64,000 nucleotides of DNA from Yarrowia lipolytica. Its lineage: Eukaryota > Ascomycota > Dipodascomycetes > Dipodascales. The position numbers and the translations under genes were made by a program. Location: NCBI RefSeq assembly GCF_001761485.1, contig NC_090772.1, forward strand, positions 2,416,501-2,480,500, read 5' to 3'. This document shows, in pieces, positions 32,367-42,155 of the stretch. The notes below the pieces were generated by a model. It did no database searches. It was not told the DNA's origin and saw nothing but the letters and a program-made list of their open reading frames with translations. The number at the start of each line of letters is the position of its first letter. Within the stretch, counting starts at the first letter, position 1.

Positions 32367-33968
32367 ATGTCGCACGAACCGCCGGGAACCACCATCTTGG
32401 AAAACCATGCTTCCGATGCTATCATTCTCCAGCCCACTCCGACAGCCGATCCCAACGAGCCGCTCAACTGGTCCAAGTGGAGAAAACACACAAACTTGTT
32501 CATTGTCTGTTTCTTTACGCTCATGGCGTTCACCGCCAACTGTGTATCGACGGTTTTCTGGACGCCTCAAAATCAGGAGTTGGGATGGACTCTGGACCAG
32601 CAGAACAACGGATACGCGCTGTCGGTGGCGGGTCTGGGTCTGGGATGTCCACTAATGATCCCGTTTGCGGAAAAGTTTGGAAAACGGCCCGTTTATTTGG
32701 TATCTTCGGCGATAGCTCTAGCATGTGCGGCTTGGATGGCCAAAATGACGACCGTGGGCGAGTTGTACGGCTCCAGCTTGCTCCAAGGTATGGCCACCAG
32801 TGTCACTGAGACCATAATTCAAATGACGGTGGCCGATCTCTACTTTGTGCACCAAAGAGGCACCTGTAACGGCATCTACATGGTGGTGGTGGACGTTGGC
32901 AACTTTCTCATCATGGTGCCGGCGGGATATATCACCATGAGTCTGGGGTGGAGATGGGTCTACGGAATCATTGCTGTCATAACCGGAGCCCAGTTTCTTT
33001 CCACGTTGCTCTTCTTTGAAGAAACAAAATACACAGCCGGAACAGAGACCCTGGTGGGGGTCGGAGAAGACGAAGAAGACAGGCCAGAGGAGAATCTGAG
33101 CAACAAGGACGCAAAAGACATAGTCCGCAACTTGGAGTCTCCTTCGACGGAGTCTGTCATCATGGATTTCTCCGATTCAGCCTCCTCCAGAAACGCCTAC
33201 CAGTACCAGAAGAACCCTCTGTCCAAACGCCTGGCTCTGGTCACCTATACCCCAGGAAGCTGGAGAGAATTTGGTCGGAAAATGTACACCCCGTTTATAA
33301 CGCTGTTTGCCTACCCAATCGTCACCTTTGTGGCCATCCAATACGGCTTCATGCTCACGTGGTTGGCCATGGCAGCTACTACGGTGGCATCTGCGTTTGC
33401 CGAACCTCCCTACAGCTTTTCCTCCGCCGCCCTGGGAAACATCAACATTGCTCCCTTCATTGGAATGGCACTAGGGTCTGTCTACGGAGGCTGGTTCAAC
33501 GACAAGACAATCATTTGGCTGTCCAGACGCAACGGAGGGCAGTACGAACCCGAAATGCGACTGTATGGGCTGATTCCTGCAAACCTGACTCTCACAATCG
33601 GACTGTTTCTGTTTGGACTTCCCATTGCCCACGGGGTCCACTGGATGGTGCCCACTCTCGGATTCGCCATCATCATGTTCGGATTCGGCTCTTCCGGAGC
33701 CATTGTACTGACATATCTGCTGGACAGCTACAAAAACATTGTTGCTGATGCATTTATCGGTGTGATTGTGGTCAGAAACGTGTTTGGAATGATAATGGTG
33801 TTTGCCCAGACGCCCTGGATCGAAAAAGTCGGTCTTCAGAACGTCTACATCACCGTGGGATGCATTTCTCTGGTCCCTCTAGCCCTGACCGTTCCTCTTA
33901 TCTACCACGGCAAACATCTGAGACGAAAAAGTGAAGCTAGGTACCTGAGAGAATCCACTAGACGTTAG
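32367..33968 (+). CDS. HOL1-type major facilitator transporter
   Basis: Encodes 533 residues with about twelve membrane segments. The N-terminal tail ends in DPNEPLNWSKWRK, the motif before helix 1 in the drug:H+ antiporter branch that includes HOL1. The cytosolic loop between helices 2 and 3 reads EKFGKRPVYLVSS, a variant of motif A. A long acidic central loop (about 225-275, rich in E, D and S) separates the two six-helix bundles, also typical of HOL1-like proteins. Yeast Hol1 imports polyamines and some cations at the plasma membrane; substrate here is unknown. SV40-type drug pumps of the same superfamily remain possible. First ATG after a TATA box; no intron. It does not resemble the other transporters of the window closely. 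Confidence 0.78.
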   Translation: MSHEPPGTTILENHASDAIILQPTPTADPNEPLNWSKWRKHTNLFIVCFFTLMAFTANCVSTVFWTPQNQELGWTLDQQNNGYALSVAGLGLGCPLMIPFAEKFGKRPVYLVSSAIALACAAWMAKMTTVGELYGSSLLQGMATSVTETIIQMTVADLYFVHQRGTCNGIYMVVVDVGNFLIMVPAGYITMSLGWRWVYGIIAVITGAQFLSTLLFFEETKYTAGTETLVGVGEDEEDRPEENLSNKDAKDIVRNLESPSTESVIMDFSDSASSRNAYQYQKNPLSKRLALVTYTPGSWREFGRKMYTPFITLFAYPIVTFVAIQYGFMLTWLAMAATTVASAFAEPPYSFSSAALGNINIAPFIGMALGSVYGGWFNDKTIIWLSRRNGGQYEPEMRLYGLIPANLTLTIGLFLFGLPIAHGVHWMVPTLGFAIIMFGFGSSGAIVLTYLLDSYKNIVADAFIGVIVVRNVFGMIMVFAQTPWIEKVGLQNVYITVGCISLVPLALTVPLIYHGKHLRRKSEARYLRESTRR

Positions 33969-34219
33969 AGACTACGACAGGTTGACGCTTTATTTATTCA
34001 ATTATATATTCACTTGAGCAGCCCAACACACCAAATTAGACCAAGAAGTTATCCAGTTGGCTATAAAACTATCAAAATTTCATTAGAATACTCCAAATAC
34101 CAAAAACACCCAAATTAGCCGGGTTTTGCCGTTTTTTTGCCGTTTTTTCCGGTTTTTTCGCCGGTTCAAAGTTCCATAACTGCCCTCACAATGTCCCACC
34201 AATCCCGGAATACATCCAT

Positions 34220-34301
34220 GGCATCCTGGCCGAGCGGTTAAGGCGAGAGATTAGAAATCTCTTGGGGTTTCCCCGCGTAGGTTCGAATCCTGCGGATGTC
34301 G
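34220..34301 (+). tRNA. tRNA-Ser (anticodon AGA)
   Basis: The acceptor arms GGCATCC and GGATGTC pair (one G-U). The anticodon stem GAGAT/ATCTC encloses TTAGAAA, giving anticodon AGA. A long variable arm typical of serine tRNAs (TTGGGGTTTCCCCGC) and a TTCGAAT T-loop follow. No intron; discriminator G at 34301. A T-run 8 bases downstream can end Pol III transcription. Confidence 0.95.
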
Positions 34302-34443
34302 CCATTTCATTTTTTTACATCCTCTTGTATCAGCTCCGTAACGAGTTTTACTTTCGATTTTTATTCATTTATATTCTTTTTTATGACTAAGCAAACTTAT
34401 GGTGCTGTAGGTCTAGCTTTTCGAAAAACCCATCGCCAAAATT

Positions 34444-34526
34444 GCCTGGCTAGCTCAATCGGTAGAGCGTGAGACTCTTATTCCAAGGTCATCTCAAGGC
34501 TGTGGGTTCAAGCCCCACGTCGGGCT
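34444..34526 (+). tRNA. tRNA-Lys (anticodon CTT) with a short intron
   Basis: Acceptor GCCTGGC pairs with GTCGGGC, the D-arm is TAGCTCAATCGGTAGAGC, and the T-arm is GTGGGTTCAAGCCCCAC. The anticodon stem TGAGA/TCTCA encloses 17 bases, ten more than a normal loop. Placing the intron after position 37 gives anticodon CTT and an intron of TTCCAAGGTC. A T-run (GTTTTTG) follows at once. Confidence 0.93.
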
Positions 34527-34729
34527 TGTTTTTGGACCATATTTTTCCCGGCTTAGTCATATGGCGTAGAATGGACCTGGGTCCTCGATTTTTACACTGT
34601 AGAAACTTGAGAGGAACAGACGAATCCTCCAAAGCTATTTTTGTTGATTATTAAGCCACACACGACTCATTAACAAAATAGCCCGTCTGAATCGGAGTCT
34701 CCTCATGTCTCTGTGCTTGCTATTATACA

Positions 34730-36109
34730 TTACTCAACGTAGTTGGGTCTTTCGGCGTCGTTGTCGTCATGCCTCAAGTCTTTGGAGTCCAATTTCCGCT
34801 TCTTCCTGGCCGCCGTTCGCTTCATCTCGAAAATCAGACCCGAAACTCGACGGTTTGTGATTGCTTCGTTCCCTCGCTGTTTCAGAACTTGTGCAATCTG
34901 AGTAGGGGTCATTCCCTGCTCAGTAGACTCCTTGATGTACTGTCGTTCTTCGGAAGAAAGACGCCGATGAACCATCACGCTCCACTTGGAGTCCGCTGGA
35001 GCATGATTATGGCCGGTGACATTGTCTTGATAGGGCGCATGACGCAGGTGCCAAACGCCGTCAACGTCTTTGTAAACGTTGACCTTGACGGGACACTCCG
35101 TTCCAACACAGGGACGAAGCTTGGTGGGCTTTCTGTACCGACTGCAAGCGTAGGTGATGGTCTCTGTGGGAGTTCCGCCAGAATCAGCACCCGATTTGCT
35201 GGTGTTGGTGTCCTTTTTGACCCATCCAAAGTAAAATGGCACTCCATCAGACTTGTAATTAAGACTAAAGTCGTTGAGATACCTTTCAAGATCCTCACGA
35301 TGGCGAAACGACCTTTTAGCAGGCAAGTAGTCTGGGCAGTATTGTGGATCCAGCTGTAGAATGCGTTTTTCAATGTCGTAGATCAGATTCCGTTGGTCCC
35401 GTGATAACTGGTCAATCGGACATAAGCTGTGATTGTGGACAGACAAGTTCCTGGTCTGATTGACCGTCCAGTTGGTATCTCCATGTTTGGTCACACTGAT
35501 GTTGTATCCACAAGCCTGGCCATCTTCACCGGAGCGGCAGCAAACAAAGCGCAGATACTGCTTGTTGTTCTTCTTTTTGCCACCTATAGACTTGTACCTG
35601 AAGACAAAACCGTCCTTTTTTGCCCAGTCGTTGATCATTTTCCACAGGTGCAGCTTGGAGTTTTGAACAGTGCCTGGAGGCAAGTTTTCGTCCTCGAAGT
35701 CTGGGTTTTTCTTTTGTCGACCTCTCTCTACTTTATCAATGAGTGCCGAAACCCCCTCGGTCACATCTGAGCCGTCCGTCTTGTGATTGTGTTCGTTCCG
35801 GCTGCTGGAGTCGTACACCAAATCAGCCCTGCCTCCTCCATAGTCGCGGATATCCACCTTGTACGTGCAATCGGGCCGACAACAGCGCATGATTTTGCGC
35901 ACGAACGGGTCCGAGCCATTGTTGCTGCCTCTGGAGCGGTACAGCGCAAACACAAACCCCTGGTCGATGGAAAACCGGTTCAGAGCACCCCAGACGTTGG
36001 CGAACGATGTGCCGGTCGTAATGGATGGGATCAACGGCGGCAGAAGCGGCGGATGCGACGCTGCGGCCTCGATTTCTGCCACGTGTGTTTCGGGGTCGAT
36101 TCCCGCCAT
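34730..36109 (-). CDS. Protein with three FAR1/WRKY-GCM1-type zinc fingers
   Basis: Encodes 459 residues from the ATG at 36109 (MAGIDPETHV). The frame is open further upstream only because a T-run there reads as lysines, with no ATG. Three related units each have an aromatic GFVF or PFYF start, paired Cys and a closing HNH: unit 1 about 50-109 (C76/C77, C81, H107, H109), unit 2 about 167-227 (C190/C191, C200, W214, H225, H227), unit 3 about 290-369 (C322, C334, C339, W353, H367, H369). This is the zinc-finger plan of FAR1 and Mutator-type transposase DNA-binding domains. The C-terminal part (RRLSSEERQYIKESTEQGMT, then a helix and KRTAARKKRK) resembles a helix-turn-helix plus nuclear signal. 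No transposase catalytic domain follows. Probably a nuclear DNA-binding protein; target unknown. Confidence 0.8.
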   Translation of the reverse strand: MAGIDPETHVAEIEAAASHPPLLPPLIPSITTGTSFANVWGALNRFSIDQGFVFALYRSRGSNNGSDPFVRKIMRCCRPDCTYKVDIRDYGGGRADLVYDSSSRNEHNHKTDGSDVTEGVSALIDKVERGRQKKNPDFEDENLPPGTVQNSKLHLWKMINDWAKKDGFVFRYKSIGGKKKNNKQYLRFVCCRSGEDGQACGYNISVTKHGDTNWTVNQTRNLSVHNHSLCPIDQLSRDQRNLIYDIEKRILQLDPQYCPDYLPAKRSFRHREDLERYLNDFSLNYKSDGVPFYFGWVKKDTNTSKSGADSGGTPTETITYACSRYRKPTKLRPCVGTECPVKVNVYKDVDGVWHLRHAPYQDNVTGHNHAPADSKWSVMVHRRLSSEERQYIKESTEQGMTPTQIAQVLKQRGNEAITNRRVSGLIFEMKRTAARKKRKLDSKDLRHDDNDAERPNYVE

Positions 36110-36243
36110 TTTTTGACCCACTTTGACCAATGTCGCAAGATGGCGATTGGTGTCGTAACGCAAGGGAGAAACGTACCAATGGGCCGTCTCACTGGATAAA
36201 CGACGTCGTGAAAAGATTACGCAAAAGTTTAATTGTTTCACTC

Positions 36244-36279
36244 TTTTTTTTTTTTTTTTTTTTTTTTTTTCTTTTTTTT
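36244..36279. repeat. Poly-T run
   Basis: T27, one C, then T8, about 135-170 bases upstream of the zinc-finger gene's ATG, where it is poly-A on the coding strand. Confidence 0.95.
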
Positions 36280-36785
36280 CCTTGTTGCGAAAAAGTGACG
36301 GTCGTGCAATAAATACCAGAGCTAGAGAGTGGAAATGGGGACAATCCCGGGAGTACTTTGCCAAACTGGTGATTCACCAATCATATGTCCTAATCGGTCT
36401 TCTGATCAGCTCGTGTTCCATGAGGTCCTGTTGATGAGGCTGGCCACCAAAGAACAAAGTGCTCGGCGTGAAAACTGATCTGACTGCAGGGATCCTGCCT
36501 CATGGAATTGGGGCAGTTTCACCAGACTGAGTAAGTGAACTTGAGACAATGGTTGGTGATTGCTGAAGTGGATCGGTGATTTCTGGAGTGGATGCGTCGA
36601 TGCTATATTTCAAATATCTCAACTCTCTCTCCAATATGCCTAACCAAGTGCTGATGTGGAGATGTGGAGATACTTGATCGGACCTGCTGTACCAAAGCTC
36701 ATCACCTCATGCATGGCCGTGGTCTCGTCTATCGCATCTGGGGCTTAGTTTCAGCCCTAAGAGCTCGAGAGTCGGCTACAAGCGG

Positions 36786-36792
36786 TATAAAA
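36786..36792 (+). promoter_or_regulatory. TATA box of the gene at 36848
   Basis: TATAAAA about 56 bases before the ATG. Confidence 0.65.
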
Positions 36793-36847
36793 CCCCATTT
36801 GCGGGCTCTTTGATGACCGACAAAAACCCCCTCCATCATCTCCGACC

Positions 36848-38275
36848 ATGTGGCCTTCAAAACGGTTGTTTTTGGACTGGTACAAGACCCTGGGCCCCAA
36901 ATCTCTGCAAGAAATGAAGATTGAGTACCTGAAATATCTTGCCGCGGACAAGTCGCTGAATCTCCAGCGCTTGTCTGCCGCGTGGCTTGAGATTTGCAAG
37001 GGAGTCCACGGCACCGTCCAGGCCTTTTTACACAACTACAAGGACAATCGCACCGTTCCGGCTTTCTTCAGTCACGGATATGCGGTTCGCGGTCTTGTGG
37101 ATCTCTCCGACGAGATTCAGCTGATCGAGCTCTGCTTCGGCCTGCATCAAAAACAGCGGCTGTTTACTGAAGACTCTGAGTTGTATGAATACACCCAGGA
37201 ACAAGTGGTTGCTGAGGTGAACTCGTTTTTGCGGCAGCTTAAAGACTTACAACCGAGAGATCAACATCAACAAGATGGCCGAGCAGCCTCTACCTCACCT
37301 AAAGAGGCCCCTTTTGTCAAGAGACCCTGTGAGGAAGATTCCACCGAGGAGCTTGGTTCTCCTAAAAAGAAGCGTAAGATGGAGTCAGAGGGGGAACCAT
37401 TGGAGACTGAGCAGTATGAAGAGATTGAGCAGTATCAAGTAGAGACTGAGCAGTATCAAGAGTCTGAGCAGTATCAAGAGTCTGAAGCCGATCAAGAGTC
37501 CGAAGCCGATCATGAGTCCGAAGCCGATCAAGAGTCCGAAGCCGATCAAGAGTTCGAAGCCGATCAAGAAGAGCCTGAGGGTCCCCCTCATTCCCTCCAG
37601 GAAATTTGCCAGAATGGGCTACGAAGGCGATTCCGATCATCCCACTCCACCCAAGACATTAACGTCTCACCATACAAAGCTAGCACGCCAAAATCAATCT
37701 CAACTCCACCAGCGCCCAGAAAGAAGCCCAATCGAACCCATTTGTTAGACACTAGCACCGAAAGCAACGACTCCACTTTGATTGAGACTCCGACAGCAAC
37801 CCCACGGAATCGAGCCGCCAGAAAACACAACACCCTCCAGTACAAGCTTCTGGCTAAACGTCTGTCCAGCCGCACTTCTCCAAAAAGTGCCAGAAGCAGC
37901 ACAGGCAGTGCACGAACATGCAACACCACCATCGGAGATGAACAGAGTGATGGAAAAGTCTTCGACGCCGGCGGTAACGATGGAGATTATGTCATCGACG
38001 CCCGCGACACCTGTGTCGAAGGGGATGTCGATTATGTCATTGAAATTGGCGACACTTCTGACGAAGTGGATGTCCATTATGTCATTGAAATTCGCAACTC
38101 AAGTACCACTCCTAGACGTAATCAGCCCAGAAACACTCCTCGCCAAAAAGATAACAAGATGGTGGGATGGCAGAATCTGGGGTCGGATGTGGACTTTTCG
38201 GACGCCGAGTCGATTTTGTCGATGGTAGGAGATCCAGAAGATGTTGATTTCTTGCCTGGAATGCCTTTGGATTAG
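36848..38275 (+). CDS. Nuclear repeat protein with SUMO-interaction-like motifs, function unknown
   Basis: Encodes 475 residues. The first 135 form a helical region (WYKTLGPKSLQEMKIEYLKY, RLSAAWLEICKGVHGTVQAF) I do not recognise. A classic nuclear signal, SPKKKRKM, is at 171-178. Acidic tandem repeats fill 188-240: EQYQ/ESEQYQ units, then five ESEADQ-type hexapeptides. A basic, Ser/Thr-rich stretch (258-360) carries several TP and SP phosphorylation-type sites. At 380-419 three near-repeats, YVIDARDT, YVIEIGDTSDE and YVIEIRNSS, have a hydrophobic core followed by acidic or Ser/Thr residues, as in SUMO-interacting motifs. The coding DNA under them is itself repeated. It ends with acidic patches. 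Good TATA and start. Likely a chromatin or nuclear scaffold protein, but that is inference. Confidence 0.7.
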   Translation: MWPSKRLFLDWYKTLGPKSLQEMKIEYLKYLAADKSLNLQRLSAAWLEICKGVHGTVQAFLHNYKDNRTVPAFFSHGYAVRGLVDLSDEIQLIELCFGLHQKQRLFTEDSELYEYTQEQVVAEVNSFLRQLKDLQPRDQHQQDGRAASTSPKEAPFVKRPCEEDSTEELGSPKKKRKMESEGEPLETEQYEEIEQYQVETEQYQESEQYQESEADQESEADHESEADQESEADQEFEADQEEPEGPPHSLQEICQNGLRRRFRSSHSTQDINVSPYKASTPKSISTPPAPRKKPNRTHLLDTSTESNDSTLIETPTATPRNRAARKHNTLQYKLLAKRLSSRTSPKSARSSTGSARTCNTTIGDEQSDGKVFDAGGNDGDYVIDARDTCVEGDVDYVIEIGDTSDEVDVHYVIEIRNSSTTPRRNQPRNTPRQKDNKMVGWQNLGSDVDFSDAESILSMVGDPEDVDFLPGMPLD

Positions 38276-38544
38276 ACCAAGAAACAATTCGGTGTGTATT
38301 TATTTAACAGTAATGAGATGAGAATAATGAAGCAGTTCAAGGGGTTAGATCGATAAAGACAAGACTTGGAGCTTTGATGGAAGTTGTTAGGTCCATTGAG
38401 AGAAAAAAAAAACTAGCTTGGTGTTCAACGGAAGCGATTTCTAGATGTTTTTCTAATATTTATAATAACATAGTTTCCCAATGAAAAATGTATCAACAAT
38501 CCACACATATTACTTGGTATGTTTGTTGAAATGTGGGTAAAATC

Positions 38545-38630
38545 AAGTAAACCAGGTAAACAGTAAACCAGGTAAACCAAGTAAACCAAGTAAACCAAGT
38601 AAACCAAGTAAACCAGGTAAAAGAAAGTAA
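38545..38630. repeat. GTAAACCAR minisatellite
   Basis: Eight or so 9-base units (GTAAACCAA or GTAAACCAG), one of them truncated. Confidence 0.9.
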
Positions 38631-40335
38631 AAGACTGTATTCTTTGCAAGACAGAAAAGAGAGAACAGAGCTTCGAACCACACAAAAAGATGAAAAGAGA
38701 GCTCCTTTGATTTCAATATAAAACAATGTTAAATAATACCTTTTTCTACAGCCTTTTTCTACAGCCTTTTTCTACACAATCTGAGAGATATTCCCGACGG
38801 TATAAAAAGTCCATTCACGTGATAGGGAATATATAGAGTGGCTCCAAACATAAATGCGTTCCTGAGAGATACAGTGAATCCCCATGGACTTCAGTCATCT
38901 CTCTAGGGATGTCTATCTGTTCCCCATTTGACATGGAATAGTACATATTGTCTATGAGAAGTCGTTTGTTCAGAAAAGCCGACAAAGTCACAAACAGAGG
39001 ACTGTCTTTGGACTCGAGTCTCATCATTCAGTTCTCCTGTGTCATTTCAGTGTTTTGGTGCACATTGTGTCACAGGTCTCGGCATGAAGAACACAGCTCG
39101 AGGACAATTGGAGATGATCCAAGGACATTCCTCATACGCTCTCCGAGTTTCTATCTCAATTTCACCAACTGTAGGCGATTATAATCATTACACTCCCGAT
39201 ATATCAAACACCAATAGTATATTCTTGTCCTTTTACTGGTATCGTTGTACAAGTACTCGTATACTCGAAATTCACCTTCATCTGTCAACGTCAAATCTCT
39301 GGGCGTGCTTGGCAGATTGTGGTTCCACTTTTCTGAGAGTCGACAGGTGAAGTGCACTCGAGTCGTTATCAGCGACGAAGGCAATCAGAGTTATCGGATG
39401 GCTGTTTTTTAGACCCGCCGAAGCTGCTTGTTTAGTACGAGGAGCTCTTTGGTGTCTGCCAAGCCGCTTGATCGGGGATCAGTAACTTCCGGCCGAGGCG
39501 TTTTAGAAATATTTTTGGAGGCTGATTGGGCGGGCGAAAAAACCAAAACCAAGCCGAGTTGGACCCACAGACGCAACCGCCGACAGATGGGGTCGTATCC
39601 ACTATAGATTTACGCAAAGGTGCTTTTATCACGTCGCTTTCTGCAACCAATAAGAGCTGGGTAGAGGATGATAATGGTGAGAACAATGGATGGGGGGGGG
39701 GGGGGAGAGAAACAAAAAAGTGATGGAATGAGCAAAATGACGACATAAGGACGGTGAAAAACAAGGGAATCAAACCTGGAGACGTAATTTTTGACACATA
39801 TATGCATAAATAGTGGTAAAATCCCCGAAAATGTCACTCTCGGGGGACTCCACAACGGACCCACCGAGGAGATAAAGTTCCATCTCATGGCCATTAAACT
39901 TCTTGGCAACGGCGCCATTGATAAGGTCCGTAGTTGGGGTTGCAGACACGGTAGCGATAAATGGGATGCAGATTTCGAATTGCGTGATATTAAGAATTCC
40001 GCTGGTATGTTTTTTCTTACCATATCTTTTCTGGAGCGTGGTTCAGAGTGACTTATTCGGTAAGCCGTGTATCAAATAAAGTTTTACAGCCATGTGGGGT
40101 GGTGTAAATAGACCGCTAAACAGGGCCAGAAATATCTCGGTTGATTTTGGTTTTTTTTGGATTTTGATGGCAGAAATCGATTTTATAGCATTTACTTTCC
40201 ATTATTCCCGATTTTCCCCGTGAAAACCCGACTTTCGGCTCCTTTTGCTACTCTCCCACGCACCCTTATCTAGGATGCAAATGCTCAACCGAACAAGGAA
40301 GGGATCCGGGCTGCACGGCTCTGATCGGTGGCTTG

Positions 40336-40343
40336 TATATAAG
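40336..40343 (+). promoter_or_regulatory. TATA box of the amino-acid permease gene
   Basis: TATATAAG about 57 bases before the ATG at 40398. It lies inside the upstream open frame, which argues against any earlier start. Confidence 0.7.
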
Positions 40344-40397
40344 TCGAAGCTGGGGGACCGTTGTGGGCAGTCACTGCGTCTTCATTACTCCATCAGC

Positions 40398-42155
40398 ATG
40401 GAAAAAGACTATTCAGATACGCCAGAAAGTGCCGAGTTCACCGAGACTCATACCGGGCAGGTGGAGACGGCCCATATGAGCAAATGGCAGCGGTTCAAGT
40501 ACGGATTTGGCCCTGCGGACATCAGCCATATTGACACCGAGGGTCTGACTCCGATGGAGATCACAGCTCTCAAGACAGCCAACTCTCCTCTTCAACGGGG
40601 ACTCAAGGGCAGACATCTCCAGATGATTGCTATTGGCGGGTCTATTGGCACGGGTTTGTTTGTTGGTTCGGGCAGCACACTTGCCAACGGTGGTCCTGCC
40701 GCTCTTCTCATTGCCTACGGCATTATCGGAATCATGTTGCTGCTGACCATGCACGCTCTAGGAGAGCTGGCGGTGTGTTTCCCCGTGTCGGGAGGGTTCT
40801 GCACCTACTTTACGCGGTTCATCGACACGGCGTGGGGCTTTGCCATGGCGTGGAACTACGTCATGAACTGGTTTGTGGTGCTACCTCTGGAGCTGGTGGC
40901 TGCGTCAATGACGGTCAACTTCTGGAACGAGATGAACGGCACCCACATCAACGCCGCCGCCTGGGTCTCCGTGTTTTGGGCCGTCATCACCTGCATTAAT
41001 CTGTTTGGAGTCAAGGGCTATGGAGAGGCCGAGTTCGTCTTCTCCATCATCAAGGTGGTGGCTATCGTGGGCTTTGTCATTTTCGGAATCGTCATGGCCT
41101 GTGGAGGAGGACCTGAACGCGGAGACTTCCATCATTACATGGGCGGAACCCTATGGCAACACCCCGGTGCCTTTGCCCACGGATTTAAAGGCGTTTGTGC
41201 CGTGTTTGTCACTGCTGCCTTTGCTTTTGCCGGCACCGAACTGTGCGGTCTGGCGGCGGCGGAGACCGAAAACCCCCGGAAAATGCTGCCCCGAGCCACC
41301 AAACAGGTCTTCTGGCGAATCTGTCTCTTCTACATTGTGTCTCTGACCATTGTGGGTCTGTTGGTGCCGTGGAACAACGACCAGCTGCTCAACGGCTCTT
41401 CTTCTGCCGACGCCGCCGCCTCGCCATTTGTCATTGCCATTCGGCTGGCCGGAGTCAAGGGTCTGCCGTCGGTGATGAACGTGGTAATCATGATTTCGGT
41501 CCTGTCGGTCGGAAACGCCTCCGTCTACGGCTTTTCGCGAACCATGGCCGCCATGGGCGAGTCCGGACAGGCCCCCAAGATCTTCGCTTACATTGACCGC
41601 GAGGGCCGGCCCATCTTCGGTATTCTGGTGGTCCTGGCGTTCGGACTCTTCTCCTTCATTGCCGCCGCCGGCGCCGAAACCAGAAACGAGGTCTTCAACT
41701 GGCTGCTGGCGCTCTCGGGTCTCTCCTCCGTGTTTGTGTGGGGCTCCATCTGTCTCGCCCACATCCGGTTCCGCTTGGCCCTCAAATACCGGGGCCGAGG
41801 AACCGACGAACTCACCTTCCGCGCAGCGTTTGGAGTCTGGGGAAGCGTGTTGGGCCTGATTCTCAACTGTCTAGTGCTCATGGCCCAGTTTTGGATCGCC
41901 CTGTATCCCCTGGGAGCAAAGACCCCCAACGCGTCCGACTTCTTCCAGGCCTACCTGGCAGCGCCGGTGGTCATTGCCTTCTGGATCTTCTGGAAGGTGT
42001 GGAAGCGCGACGGCTTTCTGGGTCTCAAGGACCTGGACATTGACACCGGCCGGCGCGAAATGGATCTCGACAAGGTGCGAGCCGAAATGGCCATCGAGGA
42101 CGAGGAGCTGTCCCGACGCTCCTTCCTTTATCGAACATACAATTTCTGGTGTTAG
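40398..42155 (+). CDS. Amino-acid permease of the yeast GAP1/AGP1 family
   Basis: Encodes 585 residues. Earlier in-frame ATGs (40275, 40281) precede the TATA box, so I start at MEKDYSDTPE. A polar N-terminus is followed by LQRGLKGRHLQMIAIGGSIG (66-85) and GTGLFVGSGSTLANGGPA, the helix-1 signature of the yeast amino-acid transporter family. About twelve helices follow, with the conserved FAGTELCGLAAAETENPRK and SVGNASVYGFSRTM blocks. The C-terminus ends FWC, as in Gap1 and Agp1, where that cysteine is palmitoylated. The protein should bring amino acids in with protons at the plasma membrane. Specificity cannot be read; general, basic and proline permeases share these features. The N-terminal lysines (K29, K34) are candidate ubiquitination sites for nitrogen-controlled endocytosis. 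Confidence 0.9.
   Translation: MEKDYSDTPESAEFTETHTGQVETAHMSKWQRFKYGFGPADISHIDTEGLTPMEITALKTANSPLQRGLKGRHLQMIAIGGSIGTGLFVGSGSTLANGGPAALLIAYGIIGIMLLLTMHALGELAVCFPVSGGFCTYFTRFIDTAWGFAMAWNYVMNWFVVLPLELVAASMTVNFWNEMNGTHINAAAWVSVFWAVITCINLFGVKGYGEAEFVFSIIKVVAIVGFVIFGIVMACGGGPERGDFHHYMGGTLWQHPGAFAHGFKGVCAVFVTAAFAFAGTELCGLAAAETENPRKMLPRATKQVFWRICLFYIVSLTIVGLLVPWNNDQLLNGSSSADAAASPFVIAIRLAGVKGLPSVMNVVIMISVLSVGNASVYGFSRTMAAMGESGQAPKIFAYIDREGRPIFGILVVLAFGLFSFIAAAGAETRNEVFNWLLALSGLSSVFVWGSICLAHIRFRLALKYRGRGTDELTFRAAFGVWGSVLGLILNCLVLMAQFWIALYPLGAKTPNASDFFQAYLAAPVVIAFWIFWKVWKRDGFLGLKDLDIDTGRREMDLDKVRAEMAIEDEELSRRSFLYRTYNFWC

Larger units (their letters stand above)
36110..36847. other. Divergent promoter region with a poly-T run
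   Basis: Separates the zinc-finger gene from the rightward gene at 36848. It contains a 27-base T run at 36244-36270 (followed by C and eight more T), a plausible nucleosome-repelling promoter element, and a TATA box at 36786. No gene seen. Confidence 0.6.
38276..40397. other. Spacer with a minisatellite, no supported gene
   Basis: Frames up to 137 codons occur on the minus strand (39610-40023) but are low-complexity and have no family signal. A GTAAACCAA minisatellite lies at 38.55 kb, three copies of CTACAGCCTTTTT at 38743-38775, and a G12 run at 39692-39705. The AAP promoter (TATA at 40336) closes the region. Confidence 0.55.

Noticed and set aside
36110-36364. Upstream extension of the zinc-finger gene including a lysine run
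   Set aside because: No ATG; the lysines come from the poly-T tract of the promoter.
39610-40023. 137-codon minus-strand frame beginning ATGGTAAGA
   Set aside because: Looks a little like an ATG exon with donor, but no acceptor fits and the product is low-complexity.
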